A stretch of DNA of 64,000 nucleotides, from assembly GCA_963765585.1 (NCBI GenBank), contig CAVXXB010000014.1, positions 1-64,000 on the forward strand. Reading direction: 5' to 3'. The stretch is from CAVXXB01 sp963765585. Lineage in GTDB: Bacteria; Calditrichota; Calditrichia; JAJRVZ01. Position 1 is the first letter of the stretch. Every line of letters begins with the position of its first letter. The notes below the pieces were generated by a model. It saw nothing but the letters and a program-made list of their open reading frames with translations, was not told the DNA's origin and did not search any database. Below are positions 12,301 through 19,700 of this stretch, piece after piece. Made by a program: the position numbers and the translations under genes.

Positions 12301-14820
12301 TGAAAATGACCGCCTATATGCGTTCAGAACGGCCCAATCTCAGGTCGATTCGATCATATTTGATATACAGGGAATTCCCAATCCGGTTATCACAGTAGCA
12401 GAGTTCGAAGAGTCCGGTACAGACAGTCTTACAGTCGCGACCGGTCAGGATTCCATTCAAATCACGGCTACAGTTCAGTTCAATAGTCTGGTGGATGTTG
12501 ACCGTCAGATGAAATTGATTCTGCCCACAGGGGCCGGTTATACAACCAATGACACCAGTCTGATCAAACAACTGACCGGAAATGATCCGGAGTATACCCG
12601 CGTATGGAATATTATTGCGCCGCAAACACCAGTGAGCTGGCGCGAACTGCAACTGGTTGCCAGTGCCAGCAGGCTCGATTAATCCTGGCCTGGGTGTGCT
12701 ATCGGATACGGTTAAGACACTGAGAATTGAAACCAAACAGGGTGCAAGGGTGATTCTTTCAGTGGATATCACATCGCCTGTCGGAGCGACTGATGGTGAG
12801 GTTTCTGAAGGACAAACATTTATAGTTCAGACTCTGGTCCGAGAATGATCGCTCAGACCACAAGCACAGTTGAAGGCGACAGCGGAAATATTTCCGTGAC
12901 CGGATTGTCCTCATTATTGCAACTGAACAGCGGGCAATCAACCAGAAAATATGCTGTTGGTGAACCAGTCAGTTGGGAATTCCTGGTGGGTCAGATTCAC
13001 GGCCAATAAGAGTTCGGCAAAGACAGATGAGGTATTGCGGCAACTAAAGACGCTGCAGGCCCAGGTGGATCAAACATATACTTCCGCTGTTTCGCAGGAT
13101 ATTAAACTTGCAGAAATACGCGATCAACTGACCGCTCTGGTTGAAGAAAATTTAATCTTTACACTGGATCTGCAGACAGTACCGCGTGATATTCTATCAC
13201 TCAAGCCGGCATCGGTCAGTAACTCACCGGCGGATTTATCGTTGAGCATACGAAGTGCGGCGGGCATAGAAATTACAGGCACGCAATATCAGGATACAGT
13301 CTCATCAGGTCAGAACTTTGTGTATACTGCCTATTTTGAAGATAGTCTGAATGTCGTAAATGCATTTGCGACTATTATTTACCAGCGGGATTCATTCACG
13401 GCTTCTCCAACTCTGTCCCTGGCAGATTCTTTAAAATGGACGATACAGGCGCCGAATGATCTGAGCAGTCCACTGGAAACTCAATTTTCAATCATGGCGT
13501 TCGGCAATGACCGCAATAGTGGCGCCCCTGTTGAGAGTGAACTTATCCCGAATAATATTCGGGTCGAACCAAAGGCCAAAATCAGTTTAGAATATGAAAT
13601 TACGGAACCGCCAAGTGCAAATAATGGATATGTATCAATTGGTGAGAAGATATTTGTGACCACAGTTGTAAAACCGGATACGATTGAAGGAATGGCTGGT
13701 ATTACCGGGCAGGCATTAGTCAGACTGATAAAACCAGCTTATTTTACGCATGTAGGTGATAGTTTGCGTTGGGTTGATGTTGGTGTTGAGACGATTTGGG
13801 AATTAAAAGCACCGTCTGTTGCCAAGAATGCGCAAACCATTACCTTTAGCCTGGAATCTCTGCCAAAGGATAAGAATTCCGGTGCAGATGTATTTGTGGA
13901 TGGTGCGGATCGCATTGCATCTTTTGCCGTTGCCGTGCGCCAGAGCGCGATCCAGGTCAGAAAAATTACTGAAAGCGATTCGCTGGCCCAGAGCTTCCGC
14001 CGTGGTGAAGAAAATGTCGCATTGCTGGCTTTTGAAGTATATAATCCGGGTGATCCGGCCAGTGGTGCCAGTACGGTTAACATAGATAGCATTGTGCTTA
14101 GTTTTTATGATGCGGCATCTGAAATCGAGTTAAACAGCCAGGCTTTTTATGATATGCTCGAGTCGGTAAATTTGGTCAACTGGGCAGAATACCAACAACG
14201 AACACTAACCAAACCTCCAACGGATTTTGGTATAAAGGAAATATCGGAGAATGAAATAAATCCGCTGGAAATTGACATAAATGACGCATCCAGCAGCACG
14301 GGTAATCTTCGTTTAACACCGGGTGAAAGAGATACCATAGTGGTTCTGGTAAATCTAAAATCTACCGCAACCAACCGCAGTTTTGTTGTGGATCTGGTTG
14401 ATGTGTATGCTTATGATGTCGAACCCGGAATACATCTGAGGGTTGAAGACTCAAACGGTGATCAGACTCAGTTCGCTCAAATCCGGACGCCTGACGGTAA
14501 TTCCCGATGATCCAAAAGAGACCTTCAGAAACTATCCCAATCCGTTTGGCCGGGATTACGATGAAACCACGATCATTTTCTATCTGGAACATGATTCTGA
14601 GGTTAATCTGCGCATCTTTACCCTGACCGGTGCACTGGTCAGATCCTGGCAGTTTGAAAATATGCAGGCTGGATTAATTGATGGTCAGGTAAAGTGGGAT
14701 GGTCGAAATGACCGCGGTGTTACTGTCCTGAATGGCGTGTATTTGTGTCAGATTGTGATTACGCCAAAGAATGGTGCGTCAGGACAAACGTATATGACAA
14801 AAATAGCCTATATTAAATAG
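1..14820 (+). CDS. Giant CARDB/Ig-like repeat surface protein with C-terminal sorting domain; 5' end outside window, frame-broken
   Basis: One gene enters the window already open at base 1 and ends with TAG at 14818-14820, so about 4,900 residues are visible. It is a chain of Ig-like modules of roughly 110-120 residues resembling CARDB domains. A module opens with a strand ending V-S-x-G-Q, continues with N-T-G-Q and I-D-S, and closes near W-x-V. The last 95 residues are an FlgD-like/type IX sorting domain, and a PorV-type gene follows 11 bases later, so export to the cell surface is inferred. The reading frame changes about 20 times and there is one in-frame stop (8103). Protein similarity continues directly across the breaks, so I treat this as one gene with sequence errors and list the readable segments separately. 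Adhesion or matrix function is inference. Confidence 0.75.
362..2680 (+). CDS. Giant repeat protein, segment 2: seven consecutive modules
   Basis: This is the longest clean stretch, about 770 residues. Module starts recur about every 115 residues, for example VSTGQDSILTTVRILNSG, VSVGQSIQPQLDIRNTGQ, VLGQNSILVNVQVNNTGQ and VSRGQTAIPVEVRIRNNG. Modules end with W-containing strands such as SSWNVQG, TATWLIQ and DEWTIQE. There are no cysteines in most modules and the composition is rich in Thr, Ser, Asn and Asp, as usual for secreted adhesin-type repeats. The frame is lost at about 2650-2680, inside a module that is intact in the equivalent copies at 5481 and 8375. Confidence 0.6.
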   Translation, partial: NLDLRAYGTDQVTLAGISVLSSSDPDSVLLQTAADVQVVSIVNPTDVIQNQEDIAVSVTIRNQGQAAAQVNNVLLDFRNGNTYYNREILTPDLPLQLAGGADTTINFAVDVLSNALLGPDSLRGRVQYFEYNRGISLSDTSAYLSSWNVQGTGGISVLSVASAFDSVSTGQDSILTTVRILNSGNSAVIVDSLKLMMTRGLYIDSTLIIEPGTVLSAASQNTYDFYVALDPASPNGIETINAAVFGRDSVTTGGVSDLAADTTATWLIQRRVNIIASNISPTQVSVGQSIQPQLDIRNTGQANLVVDTSQTRIQSNGFNLGLNDILTIEGNGNYSVTFNNDVISGLPGNYPYILNLVGTENGATFNQSIELSDSLLVQGAAAITIDSVVASTNTVSQDMDTTVTVYISNTGQADAIIDSIIVNPYGEPVAISPTLPNVLAGGASVGYQTTVRIPAAATTGNIILTARTEGRDANTGLLIADNSQSVSDSWNVLGQPVISILSVTSDSSVVLGQNSILVNVQVNNTGQTPVEITNFNLNTVLGLYSHLPPALPVTLGAGASVILVDTVTVATNSAIGSDTLTASITYRNSISGASTNLTGAANWVWTINSRSEVEIVSVNAANNFVSRGQTAIPVEVRIRNNGSVASTLNDLDLNFSSGAGNYTLTGPVPAVGGSIAAGATQAYTFTADILALAQLGPDTLDAQAVVTENSTGRIDTLFNTINPDEWTIQERPLVTIDSVQIIPDVAGIGQQGLRARVYVRNEAAAYPCHRTN
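2814..3416 (+). CDS. Giant repeat protein, segment 3 (damaged copy A of super-repeat)
   Basis: This segment corresponds to 5743-6255 in the next repeat copy: NIISFIVDLDTVSSGQDS here against NIISFLVDPDTVSSGQDS there. The middle (about 3040-3190) reads as distorted protein and then returns to the expected sequence, which points to compensating indels. The stretch 3417-3709 has homologous sequence scattered over several frames and cannot be read as one ORF. Confidence 0.5.
   Translation: MWNQMLLDTAYVVDAYSEYTDINDLSSFTLNNAIQHDSLDVTTVASLNIISFIVDLDTVSSGQDSVFARTVFQNLGSADRQKYVKQNSSYSLANNSFQTILHHRRTHTFTIAGNAIGYTGIFDILFRLSIQNQNIIVTDSMEIRDLNLGVTTTASAVRILFMSSSRPARPMPVKYHQPLPISIRLSQFRVKFVNNGVSSD
3710..4285 (+). 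CDS. Giant repeat protein, segment 4 (copy A)
   Basis: It begins in the conserved block TGVVANVVVANNGSPVPIE, shared with copy B at 6629, and continues through YRFDIPADF and ATFTVFSGSNISY. The frame breaks near 4270. The 4286-4460 stretch matches copy B (7170-7350) at the DNA level but contains several extra bases. The apparent start methionine is not a real start. Confidence 0.5.
   Translation: MQQGDTGVVANVVVANNGSPVPIEIAGTTIEIRDALDAVVLVNNLTRIDALDTLQSISNNVLSYRFDIPADFIGEYSIFGLLKPEGLPQLRSSSSLATFTVFSGSNISYIDSSLVPATAVPAENVVFNVALFDSGTAALTLLPDSTWLQFDFSPSAGTVRTYLGGNFALTANDTTQVSFDLLDIPAYGNTG
4461..5750 (+). CDS. Giant repeat protein, segment 5 (end of copy A, start of copy B)
   Basis: It contains about 430 readable residues with four module starts, including VSQGQTGLTVAVQIENTGE, NNGQQDLTVQMRILNQGQ and VSMGQSGISGLINISNTGQ. 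The sequence continues at the protein level into the frame that is open from about 5743 (AGEYEVDGYLDYTDLVD), so the stop at 5748-5750 results from one extra base. Confidence 0.55.
   Translation: MTFKLQNTGDGSARINSADSISITYGSQYQLSRSSAQVFPLTIVSGDSAIFTYNVAVNNNATTGPDTFDVSVGYNDVASGRSFTVTNPAVYADWNVLEKATLNITAINAPAANVSQGQTGLTVAVQIENTGEVPAIIGSADSIGLQFSNNNNYTTVYVSPALPDTIAPLANNSYNFTVNVNAAAATGIDSIRGFVSGRNLRTNSVTSATGAYLDGWNVQSPPDLVITRIYSDRSAVNNGQQDLTVQMRILNQGQATAVFDSAGLYSLPPGLLTDTLAAVIDSIPSGARDTLFYNVDLAAYTGSLDIDGFINYYDANNPASVFSDSGAVNPLTWTVNEQSDLVMDEVTISPQTVSMGQSGISGLINISNTGQAAARIDSVALNFILGGGDANSNFVITKNASPSLPFTLSGGQNTTIGFTVATNIDAPCR
5743..6439 (+). CDS. Giant repeat protein, segment 6 (copy B, two frames)
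   Basis: Frame 1 carries the coding sequence to about 6235 (QRPASPAYAGDI). It then moves one frame on and continues NARIDLDSTQTRLRIAGGS to about 6355. Between 6355 and 6490 the homologous peptides (SSLLSGMSAQSIISSIPAQ, then PVGTYSVEVDLIG) lie in two further frames. The frame changes here are each consistent with added bases. Confidence 0.5.
6488..6892 (+). CDS. Giant repeat protein, segment 7 (copy B)
   Basis: This is the equivalent of 3580-3960, with the same block TGVVANVVVANNGSPVPIE and the same YRFDIPADF stretch. About 80% DNA identity to copy A over this stretch is estimated by eye. It passes into the next segment by one extra base near 6850. Confidence 0.5.
   Translation: MEVDLIGTSNGSYFSQTLSTGEVSIGGDIVFVGGSITPKTTWIQNDTGVVANVVVANNGSPVPIEVSGTTIEIRDQFDAVVLVNNLTRIDNLDTLESISNNILSYRFDIPADFDGEYRVYWQTQTARFTANGLH
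6807..8105 (+). CDS. Giant repeat protein, segment 8 (copy B), ending at an in-frame TAA
   Basis: About 420 residues cover the ATFTVFSGSNISYVD block and modules with VSQGETGQVLTFKLQNTG and VSQGQTGLAVELQIENTG. It ends at TAA (8103-8105). The aligned position in copy A (about 5210) has a sense codon, and the same frame continues with NQGQATALIDSAG, so this is a nonsense substitution or base-call error, not a frameshift. Confidence 0.55.
   Translation: MIFRLILMASIEYIGRLKPQGLPQMVSINELATFTVFSGSNISYVDGTLDPTTATPGENVTMTVALFDSGTASLTLLPDSTWLEIDFSPAGSVERTYLGGNFALPANDSALVSFLSTMIPDSITPGFYPIQLHVAGTPSINPNDTLVYNIALTDQLQILIPGALSLYAADLTDTEVSQGETGQVLTFKLQNTGDGSARINSADSIQIATGSQYTLNRTSAQIFPLTIATGDSAIFTYNIAVDNNAVTGPDTFNVSVGYNDVASGRNFTVTNPAVYGDWNVLEKTTLNVVAVNAAAVNVSQGQTGLAVELQIENTGAVPGIIGSASNIGIQFTNNNNTVIYVSPVLPDTIAPLATNSYNFTVNINAAAATGIDSLRGFVNGRNLRTNALASDVSSSLDAWLVQLPPQVIITRVFSPQSTVNSGQQNLNVELRL
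8106..9236 (+). CDS. Giant repeat protein, segment 9 (end of copy B, diverged copy C)
   Basis: It is the direct in-frame continuation of the preceding segment after the 8103 stop. It contains VVSTGQTGLSGSLVIANLG, which begins the third super-repeat copy near 8375, then VSAGQDSIIAEVYFENTGQ. From about 8780 the sequence departs from copies A and B. The frame is lost near 9195-9236. Confidence 0.55.
   Translation, partial: NQGQATALIDSAGLFSLPPGITSDTRISALNPIPGGARDTLIYSIDLAAYTGNLEVDGFVNYRDANWLTSTYSDSGAVNPLNWLVSESSVLVIDSVTISPQVVSTGQTGLSGSLVIANLGQSTARIDSVDLNFLFGGTNADTNFVITRNASPALPFSLSGGQNTTITFTVDTDLDALAGGYEVDGRVVYTDLVDSSTQVLGSALVTDSLFVQNAAGLNITNFVLIPDTVSAGQDSIIAEVYFENTGQAPARIENGAMTFSSGDPDFIKVLNNRTLPYVVPGLTADTLIFSIVAASTVNDALQVDANISGIDVNTTNPISANAIDSILVQSQANPAWADYTAPQVLDTTTVTDFRVRIVNTGEARYLTGFNPDAFYY
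9520..9909 (+). CDS. Giant repeat protein, segment 10 (diverged copy C)
   Basis: It resembles the VANNGSP block of copies A and B but is clearly diverged (NKGQRLEIDNVGTTLLFEQ, then FDVPAGYPVDTIDIKGQ). The 9237-9519 stretch before it contains homologous peptides in several frames. The frame breaks again between 9880 and 9990. Confidence 0.5.
   Translation: MIVGNKGQRLEIDNVGTTLLFEQGGVPLAVPPTLTTNRYAGYAEQINDNRLYFTFDVPAGYPVDTIDIKGQISLDNGTIVKTSLEPIANFDVSTGAKLEYIANSVTVNSVPNPQVVPRQKWHYFPGQYR
9954..11924 (+). CDS. Giant repeat protein, segment 11
   Basis: About 650 clean residues, no longer part of the 2.9 kb super-repeat. Module starts include VVRQGQTDIEVIYTIENTG, NENQSFDLRYYVTNTGRD, VSIGQQFQIATVVSNDG, VSAGQGFRLSANLAF and LSTGQTFEVGISVPAGG. 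The modules are more diverse than upstream, so this part evolved without recent duplication. It continues one frame on at about 11905 (RVEISEIPDDENSNQPVVV). Confidence 0.55.
   Translation: MNWVLLSTIRRTATTNFLLTAGDTTLIDFAPLGIPGTIPVDADYSMTLRIAGIEVNGDTLVETINLETLRVLSPANMIVTGADITPQVVRQGQTDIEVIYTIENTGSSDGLLTSLAARFQRLSDGLNVAPNWVLSEIDPELPKSLIAGSDTVFNARYVLNANADTGFVAPLPRLLFNDLRTPLFTDTTTLASAYDSVRVIIPAKLRTDKLELIAINDPRVNENQSFDLRYYVTNTGRDTAKNVQILLTKNGADSVTLLIPQVAPASQDSVTYGTVIDSAGTFNYFAKIESAVDATTGSPVEIDQPIDNSETVFVDVPALLNYANTIVAPVGALDSVVSIGQQFQIATVVSNDGTAPTGSGTIRLIVKDNYTILPENLQDVSRAISNGDSMIWRVRADAITDIAQPYDTLQFVLSDTSLDLNIAQPAGLGNFDNEVVIKTITSVAINITPQITFPAGATDNIVSAGQGFRLSANLAFNPAVADTGRFAQILFSNDNYGVANSIKFIPDGIANIDTFWNVTAPTGSLLPQDTIWINVRVLDRNSGKDTTITSTPFVLQTVTRSTIAVNSVILSPAGAVNRTLSTGQTFEVGISVPAGGQAGFIDTTGTLDLTLNNGLTFTSNGSASLTIPDFKAESDTVYREFVQVPASGITAGESTC
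11908..12848 (+). CDS. Giant repeat protein, segment 12 (three short frames)
   Basis: The reading continues in frame 1 to about 12115, frame 2 to about 12670 and frame 3 to about 12838. The frame moves by one base each time, with continuous module sequence (LGTDQEFTIEAIVTKAG, VATGQDSIQITATVQFNSL, VSEGQTFIVQTLV). A further piece (VTGLSSLLQLNSGQSTRKY) lies in another frame at 12839-12990. Confidence 0.5.
12951..14510 (+). CDS. Giant repeat protein, segment 13 (last modules before sorting domain)
   Basis: About 510 residues. The first 60 are predicted helical (RQLKTLQAQVDQTYTSAVSQ), unlike the beta-rich modules around them. Ig-like modules follow (VSSGQNFVYTAYFEDS, VSIGEKIFVTTVVKPD), and then a stretch with the FRRGEENVALLAFEVYNPG motif. 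The coding sequence moves one frame on at about 14500 into LTVIPDDPKETF. The first 10 residues belong to the wrong frame. Confidence 0.55.
   Translation: MLLVNQSVGNSWWVRFTANKSSAKTDEVLRQLKTLQAQVDQTYTSAVSQDIKLAEIRDQLTALVEENLIFTLDLQTVPRDILSLKPASVSNSPADLSLSIRSAAGIEITGTQYQDTVSSGQNFVYTAYFEDSLNVVNAFATIIYQRDSFTASPTLSLADSLKWTIQAPNDLSSPLETQFSIMAFGNDRNSGAPVESELIPNNIRVEPKAKISLEYEITEPPSANNGYVSIGEKIFVTTVVKPDTIEGMAGITGQALVRLIKPAYFTHVGDSLRWVDVGVETIWELKAPSVAKNAQTITFSLESLPKDKNSGADVFVDGADRIASFAVAVRQSAIQVRKITESDSLAQSFRRGEENVALLAFEVYNPGDPASGASTVNIDSIVLSFYDAASEIELNSQAFYDMLESVNLVNWAEYQQRTLTKPPTDFGIKEISENEINPLEIDINDASSSTGNLRLTPGERDTIVVLVNLKSTATNRSFVVDLVDVYAYDVEPGIHLRVEDSNGDQTQFAQIRTPDGNSR
14443..14820 (+). CDS. Giant repeat protein, C-terminal FlgD-like / type IX sorting domain
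   Basis: From about base 14500 the sequence is a classical C-terminal sorting domain. It has NYPNPFGRDYDETTIIFYL, then VNLRIFTLTGALVR, VKWDGRNDRGVTVLNGVYL and a final strand ending KIAYIK. This NYPNPF...WDGRN...GVY pattern is shared by type IX secretion type A domains and FlgD-Ig domains. The stop is TAG at 14818-14820. Secretion by a type IX-like system is an inference from this domain and the adjacent PorV-like gene; no core secretion genes are in the window. Confidence 0.75.
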   Translation: MKTQTVIRLSSLKSGRLTVIPDDPKETFRNYPNPFGRDYDETTIIFYLEHDSEVNLRIFTLTGALVRSWQFENMQAGLIDGQVKWDGRNDRGVTVLNGVYLCQIVITPKNGASGQTYMTKIAYIK

Positions 14821-14831
14821 CGAGATGTCAG

Positions 14832-16761
14832 ATGAAATATTTTAACCGACATATCAGAAAATATATTTACCTGGGAATCTTCCTGCTCGCTGCAGGACAA
14901 CTGGGGGCTCAGGATGGTGATGGCCAGGCCGGGACCCGCAGTACCTTCTCGGAGTTTGGTTTTGGAGCCCGGGCCATGGGATTTGGCAATGCCTTTACAG
15001 CTGTGGCCGATGATCCCACTGCCGTGCACTGGAATGCCGCAGGACTGGATTATATCTTCCAGCAAAGCCTGACTGCATTTCATGCCTCATTGTATGAGGG
15101 TACCCTCTTCAGTTTTCTGGGTTACGCCTATCCAACCCTTGATCTGGGTACATTTGCCATCGGTATTGCCCGGCTCGGCGTGGGAGATATCCTGGAAACG
15201 GATATCAATAATACAGCCTATGAAAATTTTTCATTTGAAACCTATCGCGGTTATTTTAGTTATGGTCTGCGCTTACCCTGGGATCTGGCCGCGGGTGCTT
15301 CGCTAAAAATTGAACGCTCGGCATTTAGTAATACCAACCAATATACAGATGCGATTGCAGTGGGAGTGGGGCTGGATATTGGTTTTCTATACCGTCCCAA
15401 CTTTATTACATCACCATTGCTACGTGACTGGTCGGTTGGTCTTAATCTGGTCAATTTGTTTTCACCCCAGTTTAAACATGCCGAGGGATCCGATGCCTTG
15501 CCACTTGAAATGCGTTTTGGGCTTATGCGCCCGATCTATTTTGGCGGCGGTGGTAATGCGCTGACATTTTCGTTGGATCTTGCCAAATCAAATGATACGG
15601 ATATGCGTTTTTCACTTGGTTCAGAATATAATTTCCGCAAGATAGGGAAAATACGCGTTGGCTATAACACAACCACCGGTGTTTTGGCCGGTTTGGGAGT
15701 TGAATATAGTAATTTCCAGATTGATTATGCCTATGGCAATCCAAGTACAGATGGATTACTTTCACCTGTTCACCGGATTTCACTTACCTATAATTTTGGC
15801 ATGAATCGCGACGAAATGTTTGCCATTGTGGAAGAGAAACAGACGCCTTGAAGAAGAACGGATCATCGAAAATATCCGCGAAGCCGATCGTCAAAAAGTA
15901 ATTGCCGAACATATGGGTAAAGCCGATGAATTTTATGCCGATTCCCGTTATCTTGATGCGATTGTGGAATATCAACAGGTGATCAGTGCCGATCCGTTTA
16001 ATCAGAAAGCAAAAATCAGACTGGATTCATCAAATGTGCGGCTTGATCAGCAGTTGGAAGATCAGAGAAACCAGGCTGTAATGGCCGCCATCGATAAAGA
16101 TCGGGCGGAATCCGATACACGCTTTGCACAGGAACATTATGACAAAGGCCGCTTATTGCTCGATAAGAGCCAGTATATGGAGGCATTGATTGAATTTAAC
16201 CTGGTTCTGGAACGTGATCCGGCCAATCAACCGGCAAAAGATGCCATCACTACCACCCAGCGCCGTATGGGTGATGATATATCCGGGTTGATACGACAGG
16301 CGCGCAGAGAGTTCGAAAATCAAAATTATTCTGAAGCTTTGCGACTATTGTCCGAAGCTAGACTATTGAGTATGGATAATCCACAAATTAATAAAGAGGT
16401 TGATACTTTTGTGGAAAGAGTTAAATTACAGGAAAATATTCAAGCTGGTCTGTTGCTTTACGATATAGGTCAGTATGAAGATGCGCTGGATGTTTTTGGC
16501 AAAGCGCTTGAGAAAGATCCGACGAACCAACTGATTAGACAGTATTATACCAAATCGAAGATCGAAGCACAGGCCGAAACTGAAAAAATGGATCCCGAAA
16601 CCGAACGCAAGTTTATTGAGGGTATTGAACAATATATGGCCGGAAATTATGCGGAAGCTATTGCCGTTTGGGAAAAACTCCTTGAAGACCATCCATACAA
16701 TAAAAAGATTCTGGAGGCGATCAGTGGCGCTCAGGACAGAATGAAGCGCCAGTCTGAATAG
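14832..16761 (+). CDS. PorV/PorQ-family outer-membrane protein fused to TPR repeats (one frameshift)
   Basis: Reconstructed product is about 642 residues. A signal peptide ends near GQLGAQ. Residues 40-330 form a PorV/UPF0164-type beta-barrel, with the family N-terminal pattern FGFGARAMGFGNAFTAVADD and AVHWNAAGL. The frame stops at 15849-15851, but the next frame continues without loss into LEEERIIENIREADRQ and about 300 residues of TPR-like helical repeats (YLDAIVEYQQVISADPFNQ, YEDALDVFGKALEKDPTN). One extra base near 15842 explains the break. PorV proteins act as shuttles or anchors for type IX substrates in the outer membrane. The gene begins 11 bases after the giant gene and is probably co-transcribed and functionally paired with it. 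The role of the TPR part, presumably periplasmic, is unknown. Confidence 0.75.
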
Positions 16762-16770
16762 GACCAATGC

Positions 16771-19700
16771 ATGTTTAGAAATGTTAAAAAAGAATTAATT
16801 GCCATCCCGGCTCAGATGAGTTATCTGAGCCAGGTACGCGATTTTATTGAACATATCGGAAAAAAATATAAATTTTCTGATAAGGTTACCAACTCCTTCA
16901 AACTGGTCATCGAAGAAGCCTGTACCAATATTATCCGTCATGGATACCGCGATATTAAGGGCGGTGAAATAACGCTCAAGGCAATTATCCGTCGCCAAAG
17001 TCTCACCATTGTCATAATTGATCAGGGCATCAGCTTTGATCCGCGACAGGCAGCGACTCCTGATTTGCAAAAATACATCCAGATAGGAAAAAAAGGCGGG
17101 CTTGGTATCTTTATGATGCGCAAGCTGATGGATGATGTACAATATAATATTACCAACCGTGGAAATGAGCTGCGTCTGACCAAGCAGCGTGAAATATTGC
17201 CGCAAGCACGACCGATTAACTGGTGGGAAGGTCTCACCATGCGCACCAGGCATACAATTCAGGCATCTGCTGCCATTACACTGGTTGCAATAGTCGTTGT
17301 GCTTATTCTTAATCAAAATGTATATGACAATACGATTGATGAAGTGATTGAGTCCACACAGGGACAGGCACTCACGCTGGCGGAGAATAGCTCGGATCCG
17401 ATTCGACTGGGTCAGGATCTGAAATTATTCGAATTTGCAGAAGCTCCCAAAAACAGCTATCCAAATATCATCTATGAAACATTTATCATTGATACAACCA
17501 ACGATATCCTCAGTTCCAGTACTCCGGCAAAAGCGATAGGGGAATACAGAATTCCGGAAGATGCCAGCATAGTGATAAGGGATTCCCTGAATGAAATTAA
17601 AGTATTCAAATATACCTATGCCGATAGTTTAACTATTTTTGATTTTCAGGCGCCTGTATATGCCAACCCCAATTTGCCATCAGATCTGATCGGATGGGTA
17701 CATATCTGGGTCCCGGAAGATTATGTTCAGGCAAAAATTAGTAATACGCGGCTCACGATATTCATTTTTATGGCTGGAATTCTGCTCATAGTATTTGTTG
17801 GTATGTACTTCATGGTCGACCGGATTGTGAAACCGTTCCATTCACTGGCAAACTGGGTACATGATGTAGGCCAGGGCACGGTAGATGAAGACGAAATTGA
17901 TATCGATGCCTCTGATGAACTCGGTGAGATTGCCCAGGCATTTAATATGATGACCAACAAGTTCCGTGAAGCCCAGGTCGGTCTGATCGAACAGCAACGT
18001 CTGCAAAAAGAATTGCAGGTTGCCCAGGAAATACAGCAAATGCTGCTGCCCAGTGATTTTCCACAGGTGCAGGGCTATGAGCTGGCCTCCTATTATGAAG
18101 CAGCCAAGGAAGTGGGTGGTGACCTTTTTGATTTTGTTGAGGTGGATAACGATACCACCGGTATCTGTGTTGCCGATGTGGCCGGAAAAGGTGTTCCGGG
18201 TTCTCTGATTATGACCATGATCCGTACGGCACTACGTCTGGAAGCCCGTGGCAATAAGAATCCTGCCGATGTACTGGCAAAGGTCAATCGTTTTGTGACC
18301 GATGATATGAAACGTGGCATGTTTGTAACCATGTTTTATCTGGTTCTGGACAGCCGCAACCGGATTATTCACTATGCCAGTGCCGGTCACAATCCAATGA
18401 TTTTATACCGCGGTAGTACCAAGCAGACCTATTATCTCAATCCATCCGGATTTCCGGTCGGAATTCAATTGCCCGATATCGCTCTCTTTGATGAGAGGAT
18501 ACAAACGGAATCGATCCGCTTGCATGAAGATGATATGCTGGTTCTGTATACCGATGGTGTCACGGAAGCGATGAATGCCAGCCGTGATCTGTATCGCGAC
18601 GAAAGATTTCTTGATGCGATTCGCAAAAATTCTCATTTTGAAGTATCAGAATTTATTAAAGAAGTTCGTGATGATATAAAAGGCTTTACACAAAATTATC
18701 CGCAGAATGATGATATTACTTACGTGGCCATCAAAGAAAAACTGATGCAGGGTGAAGTACTTTATTCCATTCAGCGTGACCTTTTCCGGATGATTGAAGA
18801 AGAAGGTGTTAAAGTTAAAGAAGCGTGTGAAAAGATGCATGTATCGCCTTATATGTATCGCAAATATAAAAAGATCAAAGACCGGGTTGGCCTGGAAGGT
18901 CTGAAGGAATTATTATATTCTGATGACTATATCGAGAAAAAACATCTGAGTATTGAAGAAAGAACAAAAATATATGATGTAATCGCAAAGCATCCGGATT
19001 ATGGTGCCAAACGTATCAGCTCGGAACTGAAATACCGAGCCATATTCATTTACCAGAATAGATTCGAACCGCATTTATAATGAACTCAAAAAAGCAAAAC
19101 TAAATACCCAGGAAAAACGCGAGAACTATATCAGACGCGGTGGCAAAAAACGCATCAAGGCGCCTGGTACACCATTGATGACTCTGGATGGTAAAATCAT
19201 ACTTGATTTTGAATCAACCGAAAAAGTTATTTCAGATGCACACGGAACCCCGGCGCCGGAAACAAAGCCGTATACACCGACACCAGCATCCGATGATAAA
19301 TCAAAATCAAAAGAAATAAATATTTCTTCTGCCAAGGAAAAGGTGCAAGAGGTGAAAACCGAAACTTCTGAAGTTGCAGAAGAAGAAAAGAAAGTAGCAG
19401 AAAGTCCTGCAGATGATCTGACATCCGAAAAAGATATTCAGGCAGATTCAAAAGAAGATGAATCAGTCCACGAAGAAGAACCTGAGAAAGTCATCACCGG
19501 GCAAAGTGACGAATCCCAGCCCGAAATTGCTGCAAAACCTGTTGACGAAACGACAAGTGAAGAAGTTGAGGAAATTCCTTCGGAACCGGATGAGCAGCCT
19601 GAAGAAGAAGTTGCAGAAGAACCGTTGGCATCAGACGAAGAAAGCTCAGATATAACGGCACAATTGGTTGAGTCAATCGAATCTGCTGAAGAGACAAAGG

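Noticed and set aside
18780..19170. Insertion sequence remnant within the phosphatase gene
   Set aside because: Only HTH-type segments are present; no DDE residues, terminal inverted repeats or target duplication, and a related tail occurs in the STAS gene, arguing for a functional domain.
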